A stretch of DNA of 64,000 bases from Nitrosomonadales bacterium (GCA_016214695.1 JACRNY010000006.1:62001-126000); one strand, 5' to 3'. Counted from the first letter of the stretch, positions 37,666-47,390 are shown. Translations and numbers: made by a program. Notes: generated from the letters alone by a model not told the origin.

Positions 37666-38648
37666 GGATCTTTCTGGCCACCGTCCTGATCTTTACCCTG
37701 AGTGCTTGCGGCACCCGCGCCCCGCGCGAGGCCGCTTACTATGAGATGGATCGCGGAAACCTGCCAGCCGCGAATGTCACGCTGAACATACCCGGCCTGG
37801 GCCCCTGCACCGACAATCCGGATCGCACTTTGCGCCTCGACGCCGCCCAACCCATCAACGTGCTGGTACACGGCTGCTTCGGCTCTTCCGGCGAATTTCG
37901 CGGACTTGCCCAAGTGCTGGCTTTCCACGGCCAGCAGACCGCCTGTTTCACTTACGATGACCGCGACAGCCTGACCCACAGCGCCACCGACCTGCGCAGC
38001 GCAGTCGATCAGCTCGCTGCACAGACCCACGCGACACCGATCACCGTGATCGGACACAGTCAGGGTGCGTTGATCTCGCGCAAATCGCTCACCGAACTGC
38101 CGCTCGCGCCGCCGCAACACCAGTCGGAACTGCGCCTGGTGACCATCTCCGGTCCTTTCGACGGCATCGCCTCGGCAGAGACATGTGGAAAAAAATGGCT
38201 GTACCCGCTCACACTGGGCCTGCTACCGGCAAGCTGTTATGTGGTGACCGGAGCGAAGTGGTCCGACATCACCTACTCCTCGCGCTTCATCCGCGAGCCG
38301 GGAATGCTGATCCCGCAAGTAAGCAGTTATCTGAAGATAGACACAGACGAGCGCGACAGCTGCCGCCGCGAGGAGAATGGACGCTGCCTGGAGAATGACG
38401 ATGTCTTCTCGCTGGCGGAGCAGCACAACCCGCTGGTGGAGAACGATGCCCGCGCAAAGCGGGTGGAAGTGAAGGCGGGACATGTGGAGATCGTCGGCAA
38501 CAAACGCGTCGCCCCGACCAAGTTGATCGCCACACTGCAGCAGCAAGGCGTGATCCGCGCGACCGCCCCTGATCGGCTATCCGCCTTCAATCTGCTGCTG
38601 GCACGGATCTATCAGGATGAGGGACTCAAAGACCGCACGCCGCGTTGA
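37662..38648 (+). CDS. Predicted lipoprotein with alpha/beta-hydrolase fold
   Basis: A 328-residue exported protein: the signal LIFTLSAC gives a lipobox with Cys16. The hydrolase core is seen in INVLVHGCFGSS (oxyanion region) and VIGHSQGALIS (nucleophile elbow GHSQG, Ser near 128). Six or more other cysteines suggest disulfides in the periplasm. Substrate unknown; lipase/esterase or acyltransferase are options. It overlaps the HPP gene by 4 bases, so they form an operon. Confidence 0.8.
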   Translation: MRIFLATVLIFTLSACGTRAPREAAYYEMDRGNLPAANVTLNIPGLGPCTDNPDRTLRLDAAQPINVLVHGCFGSSGEFRGLAQVLAFHGQQTACFTYDDRDSLTHSATDLRSAVDQLAAQTHATPITVIGHSQGALISRKSLTELPLAPPQHQSELRLVTISGPFDGIASAETCGKKWLYPLTLGLLPASCYVVTGAKWSDITYSSRFIREPGMLIPQVSSYLKIDTDERDSCRREENGRCLENDDVFSLAEQHNPLVENDARAKRVEVKAGHVEIVGNKRVAPTKLIATLQQQGVIRATAPDRLSAFNLLLARIYQDEGLKDRTPR

Positions 38649-38662
38649 TGGCGAGGGATAAC

Positions 38663-38706
38663 GCCTGTCAGACTTGCTGTTCAATCCCTTTATTTTCCTG
38701 ACAGGC
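38663..38706. repeat. Inverted repeat between lipoprotein hydrolase and cupredoxin genes
   Basis: GCCTGTCAG and CTGACAGGC are perfect 9-base inverted arms 26 bases apart, followed by TTTAAT. It may be a terminator with a large loop for the plus-strand operon, or an operator. The rest of this 146-base gap shows nothing else. Confidence 0.5.
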
Positions 38707-38794
38707 TTTAATCCTAACAATTAAAAGACTTCCTCGCCCGGTTTGCGCCCCGATGTGGGGGTATGCCCGGATGGACGCCGCCGAGCCAAAGTCA

Positions 38795-39166
38795 CTATTC
38801 AACGATCACGCGCCCCACCATGTGCGGATGGGGGCCGCAAATATAAGGGTACTCGCCCTTCGTATCGAACTTGCGCTGCCAGCTTTCGCCCGGGAACATC
38901 AACTCAGACTCTGCCACGCCTTCATTCTGGAACCAGACAGTGTGATAACCGCGTTTCTCGTAGCTCTTCCACACGACCGTATCCCCCGCTTTTACCCTGA
39001 CAACCTCGGGAACGAATCTCATCTTCTCTATCCGGACTTCAACCGTGTCTGCACAGGCGGGTTCGAGCGGCAGGGCAGCCAGCATGATTGAGAAACAGCA
39101 TATTGCGAATCCGTTCACAAAGTGATGTATATCCAGGCGACTGTGGTCGATCTCTTTTGCTTTCAT
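38795..39166 (-). CDS. Plastocyanin/pseudoazurin-like blue copper protein
   Basis: A 123-residue cupredoxin. A long N-terminal region ends in a signal peptide (ICCFSIMLAALPLEPACA). The copper site is recognisable: His in KRGYHTVWF and Cys/His/Met in YICGPHPHMVG. Such proteins carry electrons in the periplasm, and pseudoazurins can donate to nitrite or N2O reductases. GGAGG lies 5 bases before the ATG. It stands alone between the hydrolase operon (convergent) and amt. Confidence 0.88.
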   Translation of the reverse strand: MKAKEIDHSRLDIHHFVNGFAICCFSIMLAALPLEPACADTVEVRIEKMRFVPEVVRVKAGDTVVWKSYEKRGYHTVWFQNEGVAESELMFPGESWQRKFDTKGEYPYICGPHPHMVGRVIVE

Positions 39167-39300
39167 GTCATCCTCCTTGATAACAGTTCGGCTTCGGCAT
39201 TGTGCTTCATGGCCGCAAACTACGCCGCCCCCGAGAAAGGGTCAATATGCCGGGCGCACTGTTTGCTCTACGAACTTCAAGGATTCGCAATGGGAATACA

Positions 39301-39327
39301 AAAGCCGATGCGTGCCGCATCGGCTTT
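39301..39327. terminator. Terminator after amt
   Basis: AAAGCCGATGCG-TGC-CGCATCGGCTTT is a perfect 12-bp stem. On the minus strand it is followed by TGTATT, and it lies 59 bases after the amt stop. The remaining 219-base gap shows no other feature. Confidence 0.85.
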
Positions 39328-39385
39328 GTTTTAACGGAATGTTTCGTGACAAAAAACCAATTACATTTGCTGTCACGGAAACGGA

Positions 39386-40588
39386 TCACCAGCCCGATTC
39401 GCGTTCCGGCGTTGCGGTGATCTTGTGGATGCTCAGGTCGGCGCCGTTGAACTCCTCCTCATGGGTGAGACGGATGCCGACCAGTTTCTTCAGCAAGCCG
39501 TAGACGACGAAGCCGCCGATCAGCGCGACAGCTACACCCAGCAGCGTGCCTATCAGTTGCGACATGAAACTGACACCGCCGATGCCGCCCAGTTCTTTCA
39601 TACCGAAGATGCCGGCGGCGATGCCACCCCACGCGCCACAGAGGCCGTGCAGCGGCCACACGCCGAGCACGTCGTCGATCTTCCAGCGGTTCTGCGTGAG
39701 CGTGAACATGACCACGAACAATGCACCGGCGACGCCGCCCACCATGAGCGCACCGATGGGATGCATGAGGTCAGAACCGGCGCACACCGCGACCAGTCCA
39801 GCCAGCGGACCGTTATGCACGAAGCCGGGGTCGTTCTTGCCCAGCCACAGCGCGGTGAGCGTGCCGCCGACCATGGCCATCAGCGAGTTGACCGCAACCA
39901 GTCCGCTGATGCCGGTGACGGTCTGCGCCGACATGACGTTGAAGCCGAACCAGCCGACGGTCAGTATCCATGCGCCGAGGGCGAGGAACGGGATGCTGGA
40001 AGGCGGGTGCGCGGAGATGCGCCCTTCCTTGTTGTAACGACCGCGGCGCGCGCCGAGCAGCAACACGGCAGCGAGGCCTATCCAGCCACCCACTGCATGC
40101 ACCACCACCGAGCCGGCGAAGTCGTGGAAGCCGGCACCGAAGCTGGTCTTCAGCCACTCCTGGACACCGTATGATCCATTCCAGGCGATCCCCTCGAAGA
40201 AAGGATAGACGAAACCGACCAGCAGAAAAGTGGCGGCGAGTTGCGGATTGAATTTCGCGCGTTCGGCGATGCCGCCGGAGACGATGGCCGGGATGGCCGC
40301 GGCGAAAGTCATCAGGAAGAAGAACTTCACCAGACCGTAGCCGTTGCCGACTGCCAGCTGATCGGCGCCGACGAAGAAACTCACGCCGTAGGCGATGCCA
40401 TAACCGATGAAGAAATAGGCGATGGTCGAGACGGCCAGGTCGCTGAGTATCTTCACCAGCGCGTTGACCTGGTTCTTCTTGCGCACGGTACCCAGCTCAA
40501 GGAATGCAAAACCCGCATGCATCGCAAGCACCATGATGGCGCCCAACAGCACGAAAAGTGCATCGCTACTGACTTTCAATTCTTCCAT
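39386..40588 (-). CDS. amt: Ammonium transporter Amt
   Basis: A 400-residue channel with eleven helices. The conserved pore histidines are present (FHDFAGSVVVHAVGG and PLHGLCGAWGG), as is the typical EELKVSSDALFVLLGAIMVLAMHAGFAFLE start. The ATG at 40588 is chosen; the ORF-track start adds 7 residues. No glnK gene is adjacent. The upstream region carries a consensus sigma-54 promoter and two NtrC-like sites, so it should be induced when nitrogen is limiting. Confidence 0.95.
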   Translation of the reverse strand: MEELKVSSDALFVLLGAIMVLAMHAGFAFLELGTVRKKNQVNALVKILSDLAVSTIAYFFIGYGIAYGVSFFVGADQLAVGNGYGLVKFFFLMTFAAAIPAIVSGGIAERAKFNPQLAATFLLVGFVYPFFEGIAWNGSYGVQEWLKTSFGAGFHDFAGSVVVHAVGGWIGLAAVLLLGARRGRYNKEGRISAHPPSSIPFLALGAWILTVGWFGFNVMSAQTVTGISGLVAVNSLMAMVGGTLTALWLGKNDPGFVHNGPLAGLVAVCAGSDLMHPIGALMVGGVAGALFVVMFTLTQNRWKIDDVLGVWPLHGLCGAWGGIAAGIFGMKELGGIGGVSFMSQLIGTLLGVAVALIGGFVVYGLLKKLVGIRLTHEEEFNGADLSIHKITATPERESGW

Positions 40589-40623
40589 GTCATCTCCAGA
40601 AAAGTGCAAACTGCGAGGACGTA

Positions 40624-40640
40624 TGCAAAGCCTGTGCCAG
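40624..40640 (-). promoter_or_regulatory. Sigma-54 promoter of amt
   Basis: On the minus strand CTGGCACAGGCTTTGCA matches TGGCAC-N5-TTGCW exactly. It places the start of transcription about 24 bases before the amt ATG. Confidence 0.85.
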
Positions 40641-40702
40641 CAACAACAGGCATTGATTTATTTGGACAAATTTATGATCCGCTGAGTTTTTTGCAATCAC
40701 AA

Positions 40703-40748
40703 ATCACCAACTTGGTGCTTTCGATGATTTCGCGCACCATGATGAGGC
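40703..40748. promoter_or_regulatory. Two tandem NtrC-like binding sites upstream of amt
   Basis: CACCA-ACT-TGGTGC (40705-40718) closely matches the NtrC pattern GCACCA-N3-TGGTGC. A weaker copy, GCACCA-TGA-TGAGGC (40734-40748), lies 30 bases away, about three helical turns. Both are 65-125 bases upstream of the sigma-54 promoter, the usual enhancer distance. The outer one abuts the end of nudF. Confidence 0.7.
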
Positions 40749-40749
40749 C

Positions 40750-41304
40750 TTACTTCGGTGCGAGCCAGCCCCCGTTCAGCACCTTGTCCAGCCAGAACAG
40801 ACCGATGATGGTCTTGCTGTCGTCGATCTTGCCCTGCCTCACCCACTCCAGCGCATCCGCCAGCGAAAGCTCGAACACTTCGAGGAACTCGCCTTCATCC
40901 AGCTTGCGCCCCTCGTGGCTCAGACCGCGCGCAAGGAAGTATTCCATGCGTTCGTCGGCATAGCCGATGCACGGCCAGGATGTGGTGAGATGTATCCATT
41001 CCTTCGCCACATAGCCTGTCTCCTCCAGCAGCTCGCGTTGCGCGCAATCGAGGATGTGTTCCTGATCGTCGATCTTGCCGGCGGGCAACTCGATAAATTC
41101 GCGATGCAGGGGATAGCGGAACTGCCGCTCCATCACCAGATTGCCGTTGTCGAGCAAGGCCAGCACGGCAACCGCTCCGGGATGGGTGATGTATTCGCGC
41201 GTGCTGGTGCTGCCGTCAGGCAGCAATACATTGTCTTTGCGCACCGTGATGAAATTGCCGTCGTACATCAGGCGGCTGTCGAGTTGTTTCTCAGTCAGGT
41301 CCAT
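40750..41304 (-). CDS. nudF: ADP-ribose pyrophosphatase-type Nudix hydrolase
   Basis: The 184-residue protein has a complete Nudix box (GKIDDQEHILDCAQRELLEETGY, about 79-101). Upstream ITHPGAVAVLALLDNGNLVMERQFRYPL matches the NudF/ADP-ribose group, and a Pro occurs 16 residues after the box (SWPCIGYADE), a mark of ADP-ribose specificity. The ATG at 41304 has GTGGAGG six bases upstream. It follows nuoN on the same strand after a terminator. Confidence 0.88.
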   Translation of the reverse strand: MDLTEKQLDSRLMYDGNFITVRKDNVLLPDGSTSTREYITHPGAVAVLALLDNGNLVMERQFRYPLHREFIELPAGKIDDQEHILDCAQRELLEETGYVAKEWIHLTTSWPCIGYADERMEYFLARGLSHEGRKLDEGEFLEVFELSLADALEWVRQGKIDDSKTIIGLFWLDKVLNGGWLAPK

Positions 41305-41323
41305 GTTCATCCTCCACAAACGA

Positions 41324-41347
41324 ACACTCCCGCCGCAGCGGGAGTGT
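41324..41347 (-). terminator. Terminator at the end of the nuo operon
   Basis: On the minus strand ACACTCCCGC-TGCG-GCGGGAGTGT is a perfect 10-bp stem followed by TCGTTTG, 22 bases after the nuoN stop. Confidence 0.75.
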
Positions 41348-41368
41348 CTGGTCAAAATCTCGTCACAT

Positions 41369-42817
41369 TCAATGCAGCAGGGACTGCTGCACCGAAACGT
41401 AGCATACCGACATCAGCGTATTCGGGAATATGCCGAGCAACAGGATCGCCATGCCGTTGATGGAAACCAGCAGGCTGCTGTCGGGCTGGATATATATCTT
41501 CTCGTGGCTCTCGGGCGCATCGAAGTACATCAGCTTGACGATGCGCAGGTAGTAGAACGCGCCGATCAGCGAGAACAGCACCGCCATCACCACCAGGGGG
41601 ATATGCCCCGCCTGCACCGCGGCGCTCAGCACCGAGAACTTGGCATAGAAGCCCACGGTGGGCGGCACGCCGGCCATGGAAAACATCAGCAGCAGCATCA
41701 TGAAGGCGAGCCAGGGGCTGCGCTGGTTGAGCCCCTTGAAGTCGTTCAGCGTGTCGGCCTCGAAGCCCTCGCGCGAGAGCAGCATGATCATGCCGAAGCC
41801 GCCCAGACTCATCAGCACATAGACCAGTGCGTAGAACATGGCCGCGCCGTAGCCTTCGATGGTGCCGGAGAGCACGCCGATGAGCAGGAAGCCCATGTGC
41901 GCGATGGTCGAATAGGCGAACATGCGCTTGAGGTTGGTCTGCGCGATCGCGGTGATGTTACCCACGGCCATGGACAGCACGGCCAGGATCATCAGCATGC
42001 CGGCCCAGTGGATCATCATCGGCTGCAGCGCTTCAACCAGGATACGCATCACGAAGGCAAACGCGGCGAGCTTGGGCGCGGTACCGATGAACATGGTCAT
42101 CGCTGTGGGTGCGCCGTGATACACGTCCGGCACCCACATATGGAAAGGCACAGCCCCCAGTTTGAATGCCAGCCCGGCGACGATGAAGGCCAAGCCGAAC
42201 ACCAGCAACGATTTGTTCGCCGTTCCGTTCTGGATGACGTCGGAGATACGGGCGATGTCCAGACTGCCGGTCGCGCCATACAACATGGACATGCCGTAGA
42301 GCAGGAAGCCGGAGGCCATCGCGCCAAGGATGAAATATTTCATCGCCGACTCGGTGGCGATCGCGGAATCGCGCTGCAACGCGACCATGGCATACAGGCT
42401 CAGGGCGAGCAGTTCAAGACCAAGATACAGCGTGAGGAAGTTGCTGGCAGAGGTCATCACCATCATGCCCAGCGTGGCGAACAGCACCAGCGCGAGGAAC
42501 TCGCCGGTGAACAGGCCGCGCACCAGCAGGTAGCTGCGCGAATACAGCAGCATCGCCATCACCGCCAGGCAGATGAACACCTTGAGCACATAGGACATCA
42601 CATCGCCCACGAACATGTTGTTGAACAGGTGGGAGATGCCGGGCTGGTGGGTGAACAGCAGGATGAGCACGGTACAGAACAGCGCGACTTGCGTCAGCAG
42701 GTAGGTGACGGTCTTGGTGTAGTTGACGATGAACAGATCCACGATGAGGATCACGCTCACCATCACGAGCAGGAACATCTCTGCATAGATCGGGGACAGG
42801 GAAGCGAGATAATTCAT
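41369..42817 (-). CDS. nuoN: NADH-quinone oxidoreductase subunit N
   Basis: A 482-residue antiporter-like membrane subunit of complex I, one of the three proton channels. About 14 helices; the family segments [20 protein letters not shown], with the key Glu, and [23 protein letters not shown], with a buried Lys, are visible. Last gene of nuoA-N, 7 bases after nuoM. Confidence 0.96.
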   Translation of the reverse strand: MNYLASLSPIYAEMFLLVMVSVILIVDLFIVNYTKTVTYLLTQVALFCTVLILLFTHQPGISHLFNNMFVGDVMSYVLKVFICLAVMAMLLYSRSYLLVRGLFTGEFLALVLFATLGMMVMTSASNFLTLYLGLELLALSLYAMVALQRDSAIATESAMKYFILGAMASGFLLYGMSMLYGATGSLDIARISDVIQNGTANKSLLVFGLAFIVAGLAFKLGAVPFHMWVPDVYHGAPTAMTMFIGTAPKLAAFAFVMRILVEALQPMMIHWAGMLMILAVLSMAVGNITAIAQTNLKRMFAYSTIAHMGFLLIGVLSGTIEGYGAAMFYALVYVLMSLGGFGMIMLLSREGFEADTLNDFKGLNQRSPWLAFMMLLLMFSMAGVPPTVGFYAKFSVLSAAVQAGHIPLVVMAVLFSLIGAFYYLRIVKLMYFDAPESHEKIYIQPDSSLLVSINGMAILLLGIFPNTLMSVCYVSVQQSLLH

Positions 42818-42824
42818 GTTTTCC

Positions 42825-44318
42825 TCAATTCGGGATTTTGGAGATGTTCAGGTGCACCACCAGATCGTTGACCGATGCGTGCATGATGTCGGCGAACGGC
42901 AAGGGATACAGTCCCATGCCGAGAACACCCAGTGCCAGGATGACGAACACCAGTTTCTCGCGCCCGCCGATGTCGTGCAGGTGTTTGACGTGGTCATTGG
43001 CGACTGCACCGAAGATCACGCGCTTGTACATCCACAGCGTATAGGCGGCGCCGAAGATCAGCGTGCTCGCCGCCGCGAAGGCATACCAGAAGTTGGCCTT
43101 CACCGCCCCCATGATCACCATGAACTCGCCGACGAAACCGCTGGTACCCGGCAGGCCGCTGTTGGCCATGGCGAACAGCATGAAAAAGGCCGCGAAAACC
43201 GGCATCTTGTTGGCGACACCGCCGTAATCCACGATCTGGCGCGAGTGCACGCGGTCGTACAGCACGCCGATGCACAGGAACAAGGCGCCGGAGACGAAAC
43301 CATGCGAAATCATCTGCAGCAGCGCACCCTCGATGCCGTAGGCGTTGAAGATGAAGAATCCGAGCGTGACGAAACCCATGTGCGAGATGGACGAATAGGC
43401 CACCAGTTTTTTCATGTCGGACTGGGTCAGCGCGACCAGGCCGATGTAGACCACCGCGATCAGCGACAGCGCGATCATCACCGGCGCCAGATAGTGGCTG
43501 GCATCGGGCAGGATGGGCATGGAGAAGCGGATGAAACCGTAGGCGCCGACCTTCAACATGATGGCTGCCAGCACCACCGAGCCGCCGGTCGGGGCCTCGA
43601 CGTGCGCATCCGGCAACCAGGTGTGCACCGGGAACATCGGTACCTTTACCGAGAACGCCATGAAGAAAGCGAAGAACAGCATCACCTGCACCGCCATCGA
43701 GGGCAACGGAGTGCGGTGGAATTCGAGGATGCTGAAGCTGCCGCCGGACTGGTTATACAGGTACAGCAAAGCCACCAGCATCAGCAGCGAGCCGAGCAAG
43801 GTGTAGAGGAAGAACTTGACCGCCGCATACACGCGGTTGGGGCCGCCCCATACGCCGATGATGATGAACATCGGGATCAGCATCGCTTCCCAGAACACGT
43901 AGAACAGCATGGCATCCAGCGCGGCGAACACGCCGTTGACCAGGCCGGACATGATGAGGAACGCGGCCATGTATTGCGCCACACGCTTCTCGATCACCTT
44001 CCAGCCGGCGATGACCACCAGCGGGGTGAAGAAGCTGTTGAGCAGGATGAACAGCACCGAGATACCGTCCACACCGAGGTAGTAATAGATGTTAAAGCGC
44101 GAGATCCACTCGTCATGCACCACGAACTGCATGGCGCTGGTCAGGCGATCGAAACCGGTATACAGCGGGATGGTCACCAGGAAGCCGAGTACCGCGCCGA
44201 CCAGCGCGATGACGCGCGCCAGCGGTGCATTGCGATCATTCCCGGTCGCCAGCACCAGCAGACCGAAGAAGATGGGCAGCCAGATGGCGACGCTTAACAG
44301 TGGATATCCGAAAATCAT
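42825..44318 (-). CDS. nuoM: NADH-quinone oxidoreductase subunit M
   Basis: A 497-residue complex I proton-channel subunit with about 14 helices. It carries [20 protein letters not shown] (conserved Glu) and [24 protein letters not shown] (conserved Lys and the family HTWLPDAH segment). It lies between nuoL and nuoN, with gaps of 32 and 7 bases. Confidence 0.97.
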   Translation of the reverse strand: MIFGYPLLSVAIWLPIFFGLLVLATGNDRNAPLARVIALVGAVLGFLVTIPLYTGFDRLTSAMQFVVHDEWISRFNIYYYLGVDGISVLFILLNSFFTPLVVIAGWKVIEKRVAQYMAAFLIMSGLVNGVFAALDAMLFYVFWEAMLIPMFIIIGVWGGPNRVYAAVKFFLYTLLGSLLMLVALLYLYNQSGGSFSILEFHRTPLPSMAVQVMLFFAFFMAFSVKVPMFPVHTWLPDAHVEAPTGGSVVLAAIMLKVGAYGFIRFSMPILPDASHYLAPVMIALSLIAVVYIGLVALTQSDMKKLVAYSSISHMGFVTLGFFIFNAYGIEGALLQMISHGFVSGALFLCIGVLYDRVHSRQIVDYGGVANKMPVFAAFFMLFAMANSGLPGTSGFVGEFMVIMGAVKANFWYAFAAASTLIFGAAYTLWMYKRVIFGAVANDHVKHLHDIGGREKLVFVILALGVLGMGLYPLPFADIMHASVNDLVVHLNISKIPN

Positions 44319-44350
44319 GCTTGTTCCTTCAGCTCTTCTCTAGTACTGCC

Positions 44351-46396
44351 TTATTCGAACCATGTGCGCACTGTCAGCAGTGCAGACACGCCGATGATCA
44401 TCCAAAACGCGTAGTGGTAGACGTAGCCGGTCTGCAAGCCGCGCAGCACGCCGGAGAACATGCCGACCAGCTTCGCCGATCCGTTGACGAAGAAACCGTC
44501 GATCAGCTTCACGTCGCCGAACTTCCACAACAGGCCGCTGGCGCCGCGTGCACCGCCGGCGAAGAACCAGTCGTTGAAGCGGTCGAAGTAGTATTTCTGG
44601 TCCAGCACGGTGTAGATGAAGGAAATCTTCTGCTTGATCGCCGCCGGGATATCGGGACGCTTCATGTACAGGAACCACGCACTGACCGCCCCCGCCAGCG
44701 CGAACCAGAACGGCAACGTCGTCAAGGCATGCAATGCCATGGCCCATGGCCCGTGGAACTCTTCGCGCATCTCCGCCATCGCGTGGTGGTCGTGACCGAT
44801 GAAGATCGATTCGAGGAAGTAGTCGCCGAACAGCATCGGCTCGATGGTGACGAGACCGATGATCACCGACGGGATCGCCAGCAGGATCAGCGGCAAGGTC
44901 ACCACCCACGAGGTCTCGTGCGGCTTCTGTCCAGGCGCCAGGCCATGATGGTGGTCGTGCGACTTATCATTATCCGAATGCCCTGAGCTTGTCGAATGGG
45001 CATCATGATCGGCATGATGGTCGTGATGCTGCTTGCCGAAACGCTCCTCGCCGTGGAACACCAGGAAGTACATGCGGAAAGAGTAGAAGGCGGTCACGAA
45101 GACCCCCGCCACCACCGCGAAATAGGCGAAGCCGGAACCCGGCAGATGCGACAGCGCGACCGCCTCGATGATGCTGTCCTTGGAATAGAAGCCGGAGAAC
45201 AGCGGCGTACCGATCAGCGCCAGCGTGCCCACCAGGGATGTTATCCAGGTGATCGGCATGTATTTGCGCAGGCCGCCCATGTTGCGGATGTCCTGGTCGT
45301 GGTGCATGGCGATGATGACGGAACCGGCGGCAAGGAACAGCAAGGCCTTGAAGAAGGCATGCGTCATCAGGTGGAACACCGCCACCGAGTAGGCCGAGGC
45401 ACCCAACGCCACGGTCATATAGCCGAGCTGCGACAGGGTGGAGTACGCCACCACGCGCTTGATATCGTTCTGGATGATGCCGAGGAAGCCCATGAACAGT
45501 GCGGTGATCGCGCCGATGACCATCACAAAGGACAGCGCGGTCTCGGACAGTTCGAACAGCGGCGACATGCGCGCCACCATGAAGATACCGGCGGTCACCA
45601 TGGTCGCGGCGTGGATCAGCGCGGAGATCGGGGTCGGGCCTTCCATCGAGTCGGGCAGCCACACGTGCAGGGGGAACTGCGCGCTCTTGCCCATCGCGCC
45701 GATGAACAGCAGGATGCAGATCGCGGTCAGCAGCCCCACCGACATGCCGGGGATGGGAGCCATGTCGTTGACATAGTTGTGCGCATTGGCGAACACGGAC
45801 TGGTAGTCCAGCGTGCCGAACACCATCAGGATCAGGCCGATGCCGAGCAGGAAACCGAAGTCGCCGACGCGATTGACCAGGAAGGCCTTGAGGTTGGCGT
45901 AGATCGCCGTGGGACGCGTATACCAGAAACCGATCAGCAGATAGGACACCAGGCCCACCGCTTCCCAGCCGAAGAACAGCTGCATGAAGTTGTTGGCCAT
46001 CACCAGCATCAGCATGGAGAAGGTGAACAGCGAGATGTAGCTGAAGAAGCGCTGGTAGCCGGGATCCTCTTCCATATAGCCGATGGTGTAGATGTGCACC
46101 ATCAGCGAGACGAAGGTGACCACCAGCATCATCATCACGGTCAGGCGGTCGATCAGGAAACCGACCTCGAAGCTGGTATTACCGGAGGACATCCACTTGT
46201 ACACGGCGCCATTGAAGATATGGCCTTCCATCACGTCCTGGAAGATCGCCAGCGAGGCGAAGAAAGACACCGCCACCAGAGCAATGGTGATGCGGTGCGA
46301 CCAGGTGCGTCCCAGCCATTTGCCAAACAGGCCGGCAGCGATGGCGCCGACCAGCGGCGCCAGGGGAACGATCAGATAGAGAGTCTGCATATCCAT
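44351..46396 (-). CDS. nuoL: NADH-quinone oxidoreductase subunit L
   Basis: The 681-residue distal proton-channel subunit of complex I with the long lateral helix. MQLFFGWEAVGLVSYLLIGF and GKSAQFPLHVWLPDSMEGPTP mark the core. A His/Asp-rich loop near residue 450-485 interrupts the region before the last helices. It contains a short STSSGHSDND segment encoded by a palindromic repeat (see the repeat at 44974). Histidine-rich loops here occur in related betaproteobacteria, but the repeat-derived part looks inserted. Otherwise intact. Confidence 0.97.
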   Translation of the reverse strand: MDMQTLYLIVPLAPLVGAIAAGLFGKWLGRTWSHRITIALVAVSFFASLAIFQDVMEGHIFNGAVYKWMSSGNTSFEVGFLIDRLTVMMMLVVTFVSLMVHIYTIGYMEEDPGYQRFFSYISLFTFSMLMLVMANNFMQLFFGWEAVGLVSYLLIGFWYTRPTAIYANLKAFLVNRVGDFGFLLGIGLILMVFGTLDYQSVFANAHNYVNDMAPIPGMSVGLLTAICILLFIGAMGKSAQFPLHVWLPDSMEGPTPISALIHAATMVTAGIFMVARMSPLFELSETALSFVMVIGAITALFMGFLGIIQNDIKRVVAYSTLSQLGYMTVALGASAYSVAVFHLMTHAFFKALLFLAAGSVIIAMHHDQDIRNMGGLRKYMPITWITSLVGTLALIGTPLFSGFYSKDSIIEAVALSHLPGSGFAYFAVVAGVFVTAFYSFRMYFLVFHGEERFGKQHHDHHADHDAHSTSSGHSDNDKSHDHHHGLAPGQKPHETSWVVTLPLILLAIPSVIIGLVTIEPMLFGDYFLESIFIGHDHHAMAEMREEFHGPWAMALHALTTLPFWFALAGAVSAWFLYMKRPDIPAAIKQKISFIYTVLDQKYYFDRFNDWFFAGGARGASGLLWKFGDVKLIDGFFVNGSAKLVGMFSGVLRGLQTGYVYHYAFWMIIGVSALLTVRTWFE
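44974..45002. repeat. Palindromic REP-like repeat inserted in frame in nuoL
   Basis: CGAATGCCCTGAGCTTGTCG (continuing AATGGGC) contains the core CCTGAGCTTGTCGAA, which I recognise as a common interspersed repeat in proteobacterial genomes. GCCC and GGGC arms can pair, and GAATG is repeated on both sides. Read on the minus strand it encodes HSTSSGHSDN within the His-rich loop. Confidence 0.65.
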
Positions 46397-46401
46397 GTGT
46401 T

Positions 46402-46713
46402 TCAGCCTTTCAGGGATCCGAGGTCATCCACGTTGATGGTGCGCAGGTTGCGGAACAGCACCACCAGGATCGCCAGGCCGATCGCCGCTTCGGCGGCCGC
46501 CACGGTGAGGATGAAGAACACGAAGATCTGGCCGGCCGTATCGTTCAGATAATGCGAGAACGCGACGAAGTTGGTATTCACGGCCAGCAGCATCAACTCG
46601 ATCGCCATCAGCAGCACGATGAGGTTCTTGCGGTTGAGGAAGATGCCGACCACGCTGATGGCGAACAGCACCGCGCTCAGTATCAGGTAATGCGATAGAC
46701 CCAGATTCAACAT
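46402..46713 (-). CDS. nuoK: NADH-quinone oxidoreductase subunit K
   Basis: The 103-residue, three-helix complex I subunit has the conserved Glu in [16 protein letters not shown] and a second in [13 protein letters not shown], both on the membrane proton path. Length is exact for the family. It lies 5 bases before nuoL and 15 bases after nuoJ. Confidence 0.97.
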   Translation of the reverse strand: MLNLGLSHYLILSAVLFAISVVGIFLNRKNLIVLLMAIELMLLAVNTNFVAFSHYLNDTAGQIFVFFILTVAAAEAAIGLAILVVLFRNLRTINVDDLGSLKG

Positions 46714-46728
46714 GCTCTCCCCTTTGCC

Positions 46729-47376
46729 TTAATCCGCGGTATGACCGTTCGTCGATGCTTCCACATCCTGCGCCGCATTCGCCTGGCGCGACGATGGAAC
46801 GGAAACGATGCGCACGCGATCTTCCCGTTTGACCTTGAGCTGTTTGTCGATGTCCTGGCGCTTGGTGTCGCGGCGCTGGCGCAGCGTCAATGCGATCGCC
46901 GCGACCATGGCCAGCAACAGCAGCACCGCCGCGAGTTCGAACGGGTAGACGTAATCGGTATAGATCAGGCGCCCCAGTTCCTTGGTGTTGTCGTAGTCGG
47001 CAGCATGCTTGACCGCTGCGGTACCGGCAGAGATATCTTCGGCGCCCAGCACCCACACCATCTGCACCCCGATCAGTCCGGCCAGCAGCGCGCCCAGCGG
47101 CAGCCATTGCCAGAATCCCTTGCGCAACTGCTCGATGTTGATATCCAGCATCATCACCACGAACAGGAACAGCACCATCACCGCCCCGACATACACCAGC
47201 ACCAGCGCGATGGCGAGGAACTCGGCTTCCAGCAGCAGCCAGATGCCGGCGCTGCTGACGAAGGCCAGCACCAGAAACAGCACGGCATGCAGCGGGTTGC
47301 GTGCGGTGATCACGCGCAGCGCCGCAAACACGGTCACGGCGGCGAACAGGTAGAACAGGACGGTCTCAAAGTTCAT
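46729..47376 (-). CDS. nuoJ: NADH-quinone oxidoreductase subunit J
   Basis: The 215-residue, five-helix complex I subunit carries the conserved ITARNPLHAVLFLVLAFVSSAGIWLLLEAEFLA and ALVLVYVGAVMVLFLFVVMML segments. The last 45 residues are hydrophilic and low in conservation. It lies between nuoI (14 bases) and nuoK. Confidence 0.96.
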   Translation of the reverse strand: MNFETVLFYLFAAVTVFAALRVITARNPLHAVLFLVLAFVSSAGIWLLLEAEFLAIALVLVYVGAVMVLFLFVVMMLDINIEQLRKGFWQWLPLGALLAGLIGVQMVWVLGAEDISAGTAAVKHAADYDNTKELGRLIYTDYVYPFELAAVLLLLAMVAAIALTLRQRRDTKRQDIDKQLKVKREDRVRIVSVPSSRQANAAQDVEASTNGHTAD

Positions 47377-47390
47377 GGTGCTTCCTCAAT

